From: CAYGUK01 sp964352985
GTDB taxonomy: Bacteria > Pseudomonadota > Gammaproteobacteria > JAHCLG01
Reading direction: 5' to 3'
Assembly (NCBI GenBank): GCA_964352985.1
Contig: CAYGUK010000010.1
Span: 1 to 56,319 of the forward strand
DNA: 56,319 nucleotides
Shown here: positions 45,916-52,691 of the stretch, piece after piece
Layout of the letters: every line of letters begins with the position of its first letter
How positions within the stretch are numbered: position 1 is the first letter of the stretch
Made by a program: the position numbers and the translations under genes
The notes under the pieces: model-generated
The model's database searches: none
Seen by the model: only the letters and a program-made list of their open reading frames with translations
Told to the model about the DNA's origin: nothing

Positions 45916-46581
45916 TTAAAGTAAAAAGATATCATCATCAACTTTTTGCCAATCTAGACCAAACTTTGCAATAGCTTCTTCTGTTTCTTGGCAGGGAGCA
46001 TAATATTGCTCTAAAATTGCGGGCGGTAATGTGATTGCTTTGGCGCCGATTGTTGCAGACTTAAGAATTTGATTCGTATTTTTTACTGACGCGACGATAA
46101 GTTTTAAATCCGTTTGACCTGCATTAATAATCGCCTGCATGTTTTTTAAATATCCAATGGAATTTGCCGTATTTTTTTCAATATGACTTAAATAAGGTGC
46201 CGCATATGACGCGCCGGCAGTCATTGCTTGTAACACTTGTTTAGGATGAAAAATTGCGGTGGCCATTGTTGCAATATTTTTTCTAGATAATTGATAAATT
46301 GCTTTTAATCCTGCAAAAGTAACAGGAATTTTAGGTATAATTTTTTGACTAATTTTCTGTAAATGAAAGACCTGATTTACCATATTATCAGTATCTTCTG
46401 CTATAACTTGCACGGCCAATGCCACATCAAATTTATCAATGATAAGTTTGATTGTTTGTAAAGGATTAGAAGGTGCTTCTGCCGCTAATATTGAAGGATT
46501 CGTTGTGACGCCGGTTAAAATGCCCAGTGAATAATATTTCTCAATCTCAGTAATATCACCGCTATCTAGCCAAATTTCCAT
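45916..46581 (-). CDS. Transaldolase / fructose-6-phosphate aldolase-like protein
   Basis: A 221-residue class I aldolase of the small transaldolase subfamily (FSA/TalC). It opens MEIWLDSGDITEIEKYYSLG and has TGVTTNPSILA, the Schiff-base lysine in KIIPKIPVTFAGLKAI near residue 85, and AGASYAAPYLSHIE. I prefer the ATG at 46581, which matches the MELYLDTSD opening of E. coli FsaA and has GAGAGA upstream; the ATG at 46593 would add four residues. Whether it works as a transaldolase or an aldolase is not clear from sequence. It lies 54 bp downstream of the LuxR-type regulator. Confidence 0.88.
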   Translation of the reverse strand: MEIWLDSGDITEIEKYYSLGILTGVTTNPSILAAEAPSNPLQTIKLIIDKFDVALAVQVIAEDTDNMVNQVFHLQKISQKIIPKIPVTFAGLKAIYQLSRKNIATMATAIFHPKQVLQAMTAGASYAAPYLSHIEKNTANSIGYLKNMQAIINAGQTDLKLIVASVKNTNQILKSATIGAKAITLPPAILEQYYAPCQETEEAIAKFGLDWQKVDDDIFLL

Positions 46582-46635
46582 AATTTCTCTCATTACAAAT
46601 TTTGGATTAAATCATAACATAAAAACAAAGCGATT

Positions 46636-47478
46636 CTAGTCTTTAATCTCGAAAGGAAAAACCGTATCCAAACCAAAGTTTGCTAATTTGTAACCTAATT
46701 CAAATAAAGTATCACATTTAAATTTACGTTTTATATTAGCGATATGAACTTCGGTAGTTCTATCTGATAAAGTTAACTCACTTGCAATCGAATGGGTCTT
46801 TTTGCCCTGGACTAACAATTGCACGATATCGATTTCTCTACGAGTAAGATAAGCATTATCAAAAGGATCGCCTAAATAAAGTTTTTTCACTTCGGTAGTA
46901 TTAATAAAGTCAATAAAACGAGTATCATGTAAAATATTACTTAACTGATGAGAGTGAATCACATCACGTTGATCAATCAATAAAGCAACTTTAGATTGTT
47001 CAGCTTGTTCAATCATTTTTTTGGCTTTTTCATGAAAATGGTGAATAAACCGGTAGAGAAATGAAATATTATCTGCTAAAAATGATTTTGCAATCGGGGT
47101 GTGACGGCTTGTACCAAAATGGTAAAAATCAACTCTATTTTTTCGTTTAATGGTAATCGTTAAACCATGATCGATATCGTACTCTGCAGCTTCAGAATAA
47201 ATTGGTTCACGATTTAGCCAATCCCAAAAAACATAACCTGACTTAAATAAACTGATATCTTTTTCAAAAATTGCGCGGTTATATAGACTTGCTCTGTAGT
47301 AATGCTCAATCCAATCGGGATGAGTCGTTAACCGAATATGGGAGCCATCTTCGTAATTATTATCATAAGTGAAATAGTTAATACCTAATGCTTTTAACGG
47401 TCTTGCTATGTCACGCAGCGATTGCGCGGCAGTGAAAGTAATATGATCATTAAAAAATTGTTCGGTTAATACAGTCAT
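46636..47478 (-). CDS. LuxR-type transcriptional regulator
   Basis: A 280-residue regulator. The N-terminal two-thirds (about 1-200) form a sensor-like domain with GINYFTYDNNYEDGSHIRL, the kind of region in autoinducer- or PAS/GAF-type LuxR proteins; the ligand is unknown. The C-terminal GerE helix-turn-helix (about 210-270) is clear: LTRREIDIVQLLVQGKKTHS, IASELTLSDRTTEVHIANIK. Similar proteins are numerous in Legionellales. It could control the aldolase gene downstream or act elsewhere. Confidence 0.88.
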   Translation of the reverse strand: MTVLTEQFFNDHITFTAAQSLRDIARPLKALGINYFTYDNNYEDGSHIRLTTHPDWIEHYYRASLYNRAIFEKDISLFKSGYVFWDWLNREPIYSEAAEYDIDHGLTITIKRKNRVDFYHFGTSRHTPIAKSFLADNISFLYRFIHHFHEKAKKMIEQAEQSKVALLIDQRDVIHSHQLSNILHDTRFIDFINTTEVKKLYLGDPFDNAYLTRREIDIVQLLVQGKKTHSIASELTLSDRTTEVHIANIKRKFKCDTLFELGYKLANFGLDTVFPFEIKD

Positions 47479-47895
47479 ATGCGGTTATTCTTTTAACTAC
47501 TGAAGAAAAATATCTTACTTGAATCGGCTAGATAATATCATATTTATAAGTATTTTTCATCATTAATATGCAATATTCCTTAGCGACAAATCAAGCAATT
47601 AAGGCTGAATTTAATAAACCTTAATATCCCTTTTTTAGTTAACTTTGTTATAATCCTGATTCTAAACTTACCATAGCTAGAAATTAAGATAGAAATTTTA
47701 CTTTATCAACACTTTTAGTTATTAATTAGAAGTAACTGTTAACCCCTAAATTATAGATGACAAAAGCAGTTTATTTAACGCATCAGAGGGAAAATGCAAC
47801 TCTCCCCCTAAGTCCCAAACATGGGTTTATAAATTTAGACAAGGTTAATTAGTTGCCCAAAAGGGGTAAGTTACATTAAAAAACTTATCACTAAT
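47479..47895. other. Intergenic region between the LuxR gene and tRNA-Pro
   Basis: About 417 bp of AT-rich sequence without a credible coding frame. It must hold the leftward promoter of the LuxR gene and the promoter of the tRNA. I see only weak promoter-like hexamers and no hairpin or repeat worth calling. Confidence 0.4.
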
Positions 47896-47969
47896 CGGGG
47901 TGTAGCTCAGTCTGGTAGAGCACTACGTTCGGGACGTAGGGGTCGCAGGTTCAAATCCTGTCTCCCCGA
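47896..47969 (+). tRNA. tRNA-Pro (anticodon CGG)
   Basis: A 74-nt cloverleaf. The acceptor 5' strand CGGGGTG pairs with 3' CTCCCCG (a U-U mismatch at position 6). The D arm is GCTC-AGTCTGGTA-GAGC, and the anticodon stem CTACG/CGTAG closes the loop TTCGGGA, giving anticodon CGG. The T arm is GCAGG-TTCAAAT-CCTGT, and the discriminator base is A. The 3' CCA is not encoded and must be added after transcription. It decodes CCG. The anticodon loop and arm order match E. coli proK. Confidence 0.95.
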
Positions 47970-47999
47970 TATCAAACAGCAATGCAAGGACTTTGACAA

Positions 48000-48860
48000 A
48001 TGAAAATCGTTATCCCAGATCGATTAAACGTACCTGGAACAGAACTAAATATAAAAATATTGGCGCAAGATGAAAATAAACTCGGTCAAAGACCCGTATT
48101 ATTTATTTTGCCAGGTGGACCCGGTGCCGCAATAAAAATGTATCAACCATATGAAACATTAATTGATATTGCTGATTTAGTTTTTCACGATCCAAGAGGT
48201 GTTGGAGCCAGTCAGCGTCAAGATAAATCGACTTATACTATGGTAAATTACATCGATGATGTCGACATAATTCGCCAACAATTAAAACTAAATAAAATTA
48301 ATATATTGGGCAAATCCTATGGTTGTAGTTGCGCTTTAGGATACACCTTAAAATATCAGCAACACATCAATAAAATTATTTATTCCTGTGGTCCTGCTAG
48401 TTATCGATTTTGCCAATATGCCAAAGAAAATATTGAACGTATTGGTACGCCTTTACAAAAAGAGCTATGTTTGAAAGCGCTTCGGGGTGACATTAACTCA
48501 AACGAAGAGTTATTAACTTTTTTTAAAGAAACAAGAAGTCTATATGCAATATCAACAAAAGCTGAAGAAATAAAACAATTTAATCCCAACGATGTCGATT
48601 ATAGCTTCGAACCTTTGCAACAAGGTTTTAAAAGTTTTTTGCATGAATTTGATTTTGAACCCATGCTAGATCAAATTAACATACCAAGTTTAACAATTTC
48701 CGCTGAGAAAGATTGGATAGTTGATCCTCGTCATATTGAAAGTTATTGTAAAAAAATTCAGAAAACAGAATATTACATGGTAAAAAATGCCGGGCACAGC
48801 CTAGAAAAAGATACCCCGACTGATTATTTCTCTCAAATCAGACAATTTTTTACAAAATAA
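48000..48860 (+). CDS. Alpha/beta hydrolase, proline iminopeptidase-like
   Basis: A 286-residue serine hydrolase. The oxyanion-loop motif FILPGGPGAA corresponds to HGGPG of prolyl iminopeptidases, with DPRGVGASQ (family DxRGxGxS) and the nucleophile elbow GKSYGC (serine near residue 105). The acid is probably in AEKDWIVDPRH near residue 238 and the histidine in NAGHSLEKD near residue 263. There is no signal peptide, so it is cytoplasmic unless exported by a specialised system. The substrate is uncertain. It starts 30 bp after tRNA-Pro. Confidence 0.88.
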   Translation: MKIVIPDRLNVPGTELNIKILAQDENKLGQRPVLFILPGGPGAAIKMYQPYETLIDIADLVFHDPRGVGASQRQDKSTYTMVNYIDDVDIIRQQLKLNKINILGKSYGCSCALGYTLKYQQHINKIIYSCGPASYRFCQYAKENIERIGTPLQKELCLKALRGDINSNEELLTFFKETRSLYAISTKAEEIKQFNPNDVDYSFEPLQQGFKSFLHEFDFEPMLDQINIPSLTISAEKDWIVDPRHIESYCKKIQKTEYYMVKNAGHSLEKDTPTDYFSQIRQFFTK

Positions 48861-49017
48861 AATATTGTTTTAGCATCAATTTAATGAATTGCCATTATAA
48901 TCTATCAATTCGTGAGTCAGTTCGCTTGAGAATACGTTAAGTTTGACTATACTGATACTAGATGAACAATAAATAACAAACAAAAATGTAATAATAAAAA
49001 ACTTTGCGGGAGTTAGA

Positions 49018-49236
49018 ATGAACAAAAATTTCAGTCTTTTTGGGTTTTCAAATTACAATTTTTTAATACATCAACTTAATTTAAGACTTAAAGTTTGGCA
49101 TGTTCCAAACTTATACCGAGCACCACAGGCACCATTACCTTCCCTCAGCACTACAAGCACCCAAAACTACGACCCAGAGCATACTGTTCGAAAATTTAAT
49201 CAATCAATCTCTGACTCGATACAGTATCAAAGGTAA
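49018..49236 (+). CDS. Small orphan protein
   Basis: A 72-residue frame opening MNKNFSLFGFSNYNFL, preceded by a strong Shine-Dalgarno (GCGGGAG) and followed within 40 bp by a clear rho-independent terminator, so it is likely expressed. No signal peptide, membrane helix or known family is visible; the C-terminal half is Ser/Thr/Pro/Gln-rich. A 14-bp inverted repeat (49128-49141 and 49230-49243) spans its 3' half. It could be a functional small protein, or a fragment left by an insertion or deletion. Confidence 0.5.
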   Translation: MNKNFSLFGFSNYNFLIHQLNLRLKVWHVPNLYRAPQAPLPSLSTTSTQNYDPEHTVRKFNQSISDSIQYQR

Positions 49237-49243
49237 TGGTGCC
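49128..49243. repeat. Perfect 14-bp inverted repeat, arms 88 bp apart
   Basis: GGCACCATTACCTT at 49128-49141 is repeated in reverse complement at 49230-49243. The segment between the arms encodes the C-terminal part of the small orphan protein. The arms could be termini of a short insertion or form a long mRNA hairpin; no flanking target duplication is evident. Confidence 0.5.
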
Positions 49244-49274
49244 ACTTTGCTTTCTTCGTTTGTTGTAAATACTA

Positions 49275-49308
49275 AATAGGCTGCATGAAAATGCAGTCTA
49301 TTTTTTTT
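49275..49308 (+). terminator. Rho-independent terminator after the small orphan gene
   Basis: Twelve-base arms AATAGGCTGCAT and ATGCAGTCTATT (one G-U pair) flank a GAAA tetraloop, and the 3' arm runs into eight consecutive T's. This is the cleanest intrinsic terminator in the window. Confidence 0.9.
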
Positions 49309-49401
49309 GTAACAAATTCATTTCAAATGTTAAACTATTCCGACCAACTTTTAATTCGGGTATGATATAAGCAAATTTAAAAACCAAACAAAGGAAAGTA
49401 A

Positions 49402-49638
49402 ATGAGTCACTTAAAATGGGGTATTCTAGGCACAGGGATGATAGCCAACGTTATGGCTCAAGCAATTTTAGAATCGAAAAATAATCATCTTATCGCGATA
49501 GCAAGTCGAAGTGAAAATAAAGCGAAACAATTTGCAATTAAATACCAATGTTCACATTACTTTTCAGATTACTATCAATTATTGCATTGCAAAGATATAA
49601 TCGAACAATGGTGTAATTCAATCAAATTACGTTACTAA
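49402..49638 (+). pseudogene. Truncated Gfo/Idh/MocA-family oxidoreductase (N-terminal fragment)
   Basis: Seventy-eight residues that begin exactly like a Gfo/Idh/MocA dehydrogenase: MSHLKWGILGTGMIANVMAQ (NAD(P)-binding GxGxxA region), IAIASRSENKAKQFAIKY, and HYFSDYYQLLHCKDI, which is where the family normally continues '-D-V-IATP'. The sequence then departs (IEQWCNSIKLRY) and stops. Family members have about 330 residues, so roughly three quarters of the gene is missing. The AAAGGA Shine-Dalgarno is intact. Confidence 0.8.
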
Positions 49639-50045
49639 AGATATTTAGAGTACTGTATCAATTAGGTATAAAGAAATTATATCTACAACCTTAGAAAACC
49701 CCAACATTATCAATAAACTAATTCCACCGTATATGTTACGGTCACGCAGATAAAACGTTATAATATAATAATAGGACTTACGCAAAACTAATTACTGGCT
49801 ACAAAAAAATATCTAACGTATTTGAAGTTAAAATAGTAATATTAATACTAGACGTTTTTATTTGGATGGTGTTTATGATAACGTGTACCTAACACTAAGT
49901 GAAACTCGATGTTTAGCGTAATTGTTACATAGCTATAGTTATCCTGAACTTGCACATGATATCAAAAATGAATTAAATGGATTTATTTCTAAATGTGAAA
50001 AACCTATTCCAGATCTTACCAGCAAACTAAAAATACCTAGTGATG
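49639..50045. other. Decayed sequence between the oxidoreductase fragment and a LuxR gene
   Basis: No intact gene. At about 49890-50050 a frame with one in-frame stop reads LTLSETRCLA, stop, LLHSYSYPELAHDIKNELNG and ends KLKIPSDVS at 50052, looking like the C-terminal end of a dead gene of unknown family. At 49773-49787 TAGGACTTACGCAAA resembles the ends of some insertion sequences, but no partner end or transposase is present. The region looks like a graveyard of small rearrangements. Confidence 0.4.
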
Positions 50046-50717
50046 TTAGTTAACACTTACATTAATAACACTTTTAACTTTGTTCTTTAATTCGTTAGAA
50101 GTTTCACAAGATAGTTTTTCTTTTATTGTGTTAAGATAGTTTTGTACCGTTCGAAACGATAACTCTAGTCTGCGACCTATTTCTTTAGCTGAAAATCCAA
50201 GCACATAATAATATAAACACTCAGCTTGACGAGTAGAAAGAGGTCTTAGTTTCCCATTTTTTGTTAAACCTGAAAAACGCTGTTTTAAAATATTGATGTT
50301 TTGTTCATCATTAGAAACATCAGGAAGTAATAGTTCATTAAATGAAACCCATTCTTGAATAATTTTACTTGCTTTAAATTCTACGACACTGGTAATGGTT
50401 CGTTGCGATTGACAGGCACGTTTTTTATCAAAACCAATTTGACTAATATTGTAAACAATCTTTTCGCCAACTTCGAAAATCGTCAACTGAATAAAACGTG
50501 TCACCTCAAAAAATTCATTCATTTTATCGATTCTCGATTTAAGATCGCCAAATTCATAGTCTTCATCATTACAATGTTGAATAACATCAGAATGATAGTA
50601 TTCTGATATTTTATCTAAATCTAAATTCACAAATAAATGTGAATTCATTGCATTTATAATATTCTTAGCGTCAGTAATATTCATCGTTATCTTCATTTCA
50701 CTAGTTAGTATGTGCAT
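50046..50717 (-). CDS. LuxR-type regulator with NTF2/SnoaL-like N-terminal domain
   Basis: A 223-residue protein. Residues about 15-130 look like a SnoaL/NTF2-like alpha+beta cone (AKNIINAMNSHLFVNLDLD, EYYHSDVIQHCNDED, and later strands VVEFKASKIIQEWVSFNELL). Residues about 158-215 form a GerE helix-turn-helix (LSTRQAECLYYYVLGFSAKE, IGRRLELSFRTVQNYLNTIK). NTF2-like domains hold small hydrophobic ligands, so this may be a one-component sensor. In-frame ATGs at residues 8 and 12 are alternative starts. It is divergent from the exonuclease/phosphatase-family lipoprotein gene. Confidence 0.82.
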   Translation of the reverse strand: MHILTSEMKITMNITDAKNIINAMNSHLFVNLDLDKISEYYHSDVIQHCNDEDYEFGDLKSRIDKMNEFFEVTRFIQLTIFEVGEKIVYNISQIGFDKKRACQSQRTITSVVEFKASKIIQEWVSFNELLLPDVSNDEQNINILKQRFSGLTKNGKLRPLSTRQAECLYYYVLGFSAKEIGRRLELSFRTVQNYLNTIKEKLSCETSNELKNKVKSVINVSVN

Positions 50718-50892
50718 ATGATAACATTACATGCACTATCACTCAAACCTAAAATTAAATGATTATCCATTAATAAACAACACCTTAAGTTGTTTTCCGT
50801 ATTTTTACGGTAAATCATTTTGTATTTCGATTTACATTAAAACCTGAAATAGCTAAAGTTAGGATAGATTTAAAAACCATTATTCCTACCAG

Positions 50893-51717
50893 ATGTCTTA
50901 TATTAGAAATAGTATAACATTCGTATTTATCCTCTTAATGCTTGTTAGCTGCGCGCTGACTACGACGCATTATAATAATTTTACCCCCGCCCCAACACAT
51001 AGTTTACGGGTGGCAAGTTACAATGTATTTTGGCTAAATGGTTATTGTAAAGGTCCAACACCCGATGCGGCGACCAAAATTATAAAAGTAATGAATGCCG
51101 ATATTTTATTATTACAAGAAACCACTCCAGCTTGGCAAACATGTTTAAAAAAACATTTTTCTTCAATTTATCCTTTTCGAAAATATCAACATCATACTGA
51201 TGAAGGTGGATTAGCAATATTATCGCGCTATCCGATAAAAACAATTCATTATCTAAAACTTGATAGCCTGCGCTACCCCGCATGGGTTGTTTTAATTAAA
51301 TCAAAATTAGGTCCAATACAAATCGTGAATATTCACCTTCATCCACCGTTAACGAAAGATAATAAGCTCGGTTTTTTAGCACAAGGTTATTTTTCATCAA
51401 AAATCAAAAGATTAAGAGAAATTAAAAATATTTTACATTACGTTAATCCTCATCTCCCAACCATCATTGCGGGTGATTTTAATGAAAATGATTATGGATT
51501 AGCGATTCAATATTTGAAAAAACAACATTATCTCGATGCGCTTAGTTATAATAAAACTTACACTCACACTTGGTATTGGTCTATTGGACCTTTTCATCTG
51601 ACGGGTCGATATGATCATTTATTTTTCACTCACGCCATTAATTTAATAAATGTTCAAGTTTTACACGAAGGTGTATCGGATCATTATCCAATAGTTTCAG
51701 ATCTCACATTAAAATAG
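50893..51717 (+). CDS. Endonuclease/exonuclease/phosphatase (EEP)-family lipoprotein
   Basis: A 274-residue EEP-fold hydrolase. The N terminus is a lipoprotein signal (ITFVFILLMLVSCAL; lipobox LVSC with Cys near residue 18), so it should be membrane-anchored outside the cytoplasm. Catalytic motifs are RVASYNVFWLN, DILLLQETTPAW (metal-binding Glu), IAGDFNEND (Asp and Asn) and EGVSDHYPIVSDL (Asp-His pair). The superfamily includes DNases, sphingomyelinases and inositol-phosphate phosphatases; the substrate is undetermined, but an exported form favours a nuclease or lipid phosphodiesterase role. It lies 117 bp upstream of the SNARE-like gene on the same strand. Confidence 0.88.
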   Translation: MSYIRNSITFVFILLMLVSCALTTTHYNNFTPAPTHSLRVASYNVFWLNGYCKGPTPDAATKIIKVMNADILLLQETTPAWQTCLKKHFSSIYPFRKYQHHTDEGGLAILSRYPIKTIHYLKLDSLRYPAWVVLIKSKLGPIQIVNIHLHPPLTKDNKLGFLAQGYFSSKIKRLREIKNILHYVNPHLPTIIAGDFNENDYGLAIQYLKKQHYLDALSYNKTYTHTWYWSIGPFHLTGRYDHLFFTHAINLINVQVLHEGVSDHYPIVSDLTLK

Positions 51718-51834
51718 TAATTTGACCTACACACCAATGCCTAATTCGCACAATATGAATGCGATATAAGTCTTAATCCTGTTTCGAAAAAAAAGATAAA
51801 ATGAATTCAAATAACAGAAATAGGAAGAAGCGTG

Positions 51835-52176
51835 ATGCCTAAAACTAAACTTAAAGAAATAGATGAACAAGTACAAGATTTAAAAGGTACTTTACGACAA
51901 AATATTGAAGCAACTTTAAATAGAGGTGATAGACTTGATGATCTTGAAGTTAAAGCTGAAAAGTTAGAAGCGCTAGCGAAAATGTTTAAACGTAATGCTC
52001 AAAAAATTAATCCCAAACCATCGTTATTCAAATGTTGTTGTCCTTTTTTATTCACATTGTTTGACGATTATAAAACTAAACGTCGAGTTGATAAACGATT
52101 AGCCAGCAGAAGAGAGTCACGTCAATTATTGTCAAAACAAATCGCCAGTCAAAAACGATGGTATCAAAGTTGTTGA
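51835..52176 (+). CDS. Eukaryote-like R-SNARE (synaptobrevin/VAMP-type) protein
   Basis: A 113-residue protein (ATG at 51835, AGGA site upstream; a GTG at 51832 is an alternative). Residues 6-58 fit the 16-layer R-SNARE heptad pattern: L6, I9, V13, L16, L20, N23, T27, then the zero-layer R30, then L34, L37, A41, L44, A48, F51, A55, I58. Against VAMP2 as I recall it, these align without a gap, with identity at -7, -5, -2, 0 and +1 to +7. The flank NRGDRLDDLEVKAEKLEAL parallels ERDQKLSELDDRADALQ of VAMP2. Instead of a membrane helix there is KCCCPFLFTLF (Cys 67-69), suggesting lipid-modified anchoring, then a basic tail ending YQSC. R-SNAREs are eukaryotic fusion proteins, so horizontal acquisition and a secreted host-mimicking effector are inferred. 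No secretion signal is recognisable. Confidence 0.85.
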   Translation: MPKTKLKEIDEQVQDLKGTLRQNIEATLNRGDRLDDLEVKAEKLEALAKMFKRNAQKINPKPSLFKCCCPFLFTLFDDYKTKRRVDKRLASRRESRQLLSKQIASQKRWYQSC

Positions 52177-52182
52177 GTCATT

Positions 52183-52223
52183 AATAAGCCCAGGGGAGCA
52201 TTGTATAATCCCTTGGGTTTATT
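52183..52223. terminator. Bidirectional hairpin between the SNARE-like and VOC genes
   Basis: Fifteen-base arms AATAAGCCCAGGGGA and TCCCTTGGGTTTATT pair fully if two G-U pairs are allowed, around an 11-nt loop. It starts 6 bp after the SNARE-like stop codon and ends 4 bp before the convergent gene's stop. The flanking T-tracts are weak. Confidence 0.6.
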
Positions 52224-52227
52224 GAAA

Positions 52228-52599
52228 TTAATTTCTAATTGATTCATTCTCGGCAAGTCCCCAAACCTCTTCATCAGATAAATCAGTTTCAATAAATTCA
52301 ATGGGAACACCTTCACGAGCAATGATAGCAACTTGAAATCCTGGTAAAGGAAAATAAGGTGCAAGGATCACTTCTTCACCGGTTATGGCTTGTTCTAAAT
52401 TTGGAACTTTAAATGCAACATGAGGCATGCTTTTAATTAAAGGATGTATTGAACAATCTTCATCAAAACGATGAAATTGAATACGAATATCTTTATTTTT
52501 GAGATCTTTAGTATACATTTTTAATTTTGGTGAATATCGCTCACCCTCTAATTTTTCAGTTGTAGGAATACCCATATGATGAAATTCGTATTGAGACAT
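52228..52599 (-). CDS. VOC (glyoxalase/dioxygenase-fold) family protein
   Basis: A 123-residue protein with features of one vicinal-oxygen-chelate domain: EFHHMGIPTTEKLEGERYSP at the N terminus, HPLIKSMPHVAFKVPNLEQA mid-protein and GVPIEFIETDLSDEEV at the end. The conserved beta-strand order with His near the start and Glu in 'IEFIE' fits a metal-binding VOC fold, but the substrate is unknown. It is monocistronic and convergent with the SNARE-like gene. Confidence 0.78.
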   Translation of the reverse strand: MSQYEFHHMGIPTTEKLEGERYSPKLKMYTKDLKNKDIRIQFHRFDEDCSIHPLIKSMPHVAFKVPNLEQAITGEEVILAPYFPLPGFQVAIIAREGVPIEFIETDLSDEEVWGLAENESIRN

Positions 52600-52691
52600 G
52601 TTACTTCCTATCTATTTATTGATTAACTAATCAGTCAATTTTATCAATTTGTGTCTCAAATTGCAACTACCGTCTCACAGATATAACCTTG

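Noticed and set aside
47820..47895. Promoter hexamers before tRNA-Pro
   Set aside because: No -35/-10 pair with acceptable spacing; only weak partial matches.
49773..49787. TAGGACTTACGCAAA resembling an insertion-sequence end
   Set aside because: No inverted partner, target duplication or transposase frame was found nearby, so an insertion sequence is not called.
51718..51834. PmrA-type or sigma-70 promoter before the SNARE-like gene
   Set aside because: TTGACC and a CTTAAT half-site are present but lack a correctly spaced partner.
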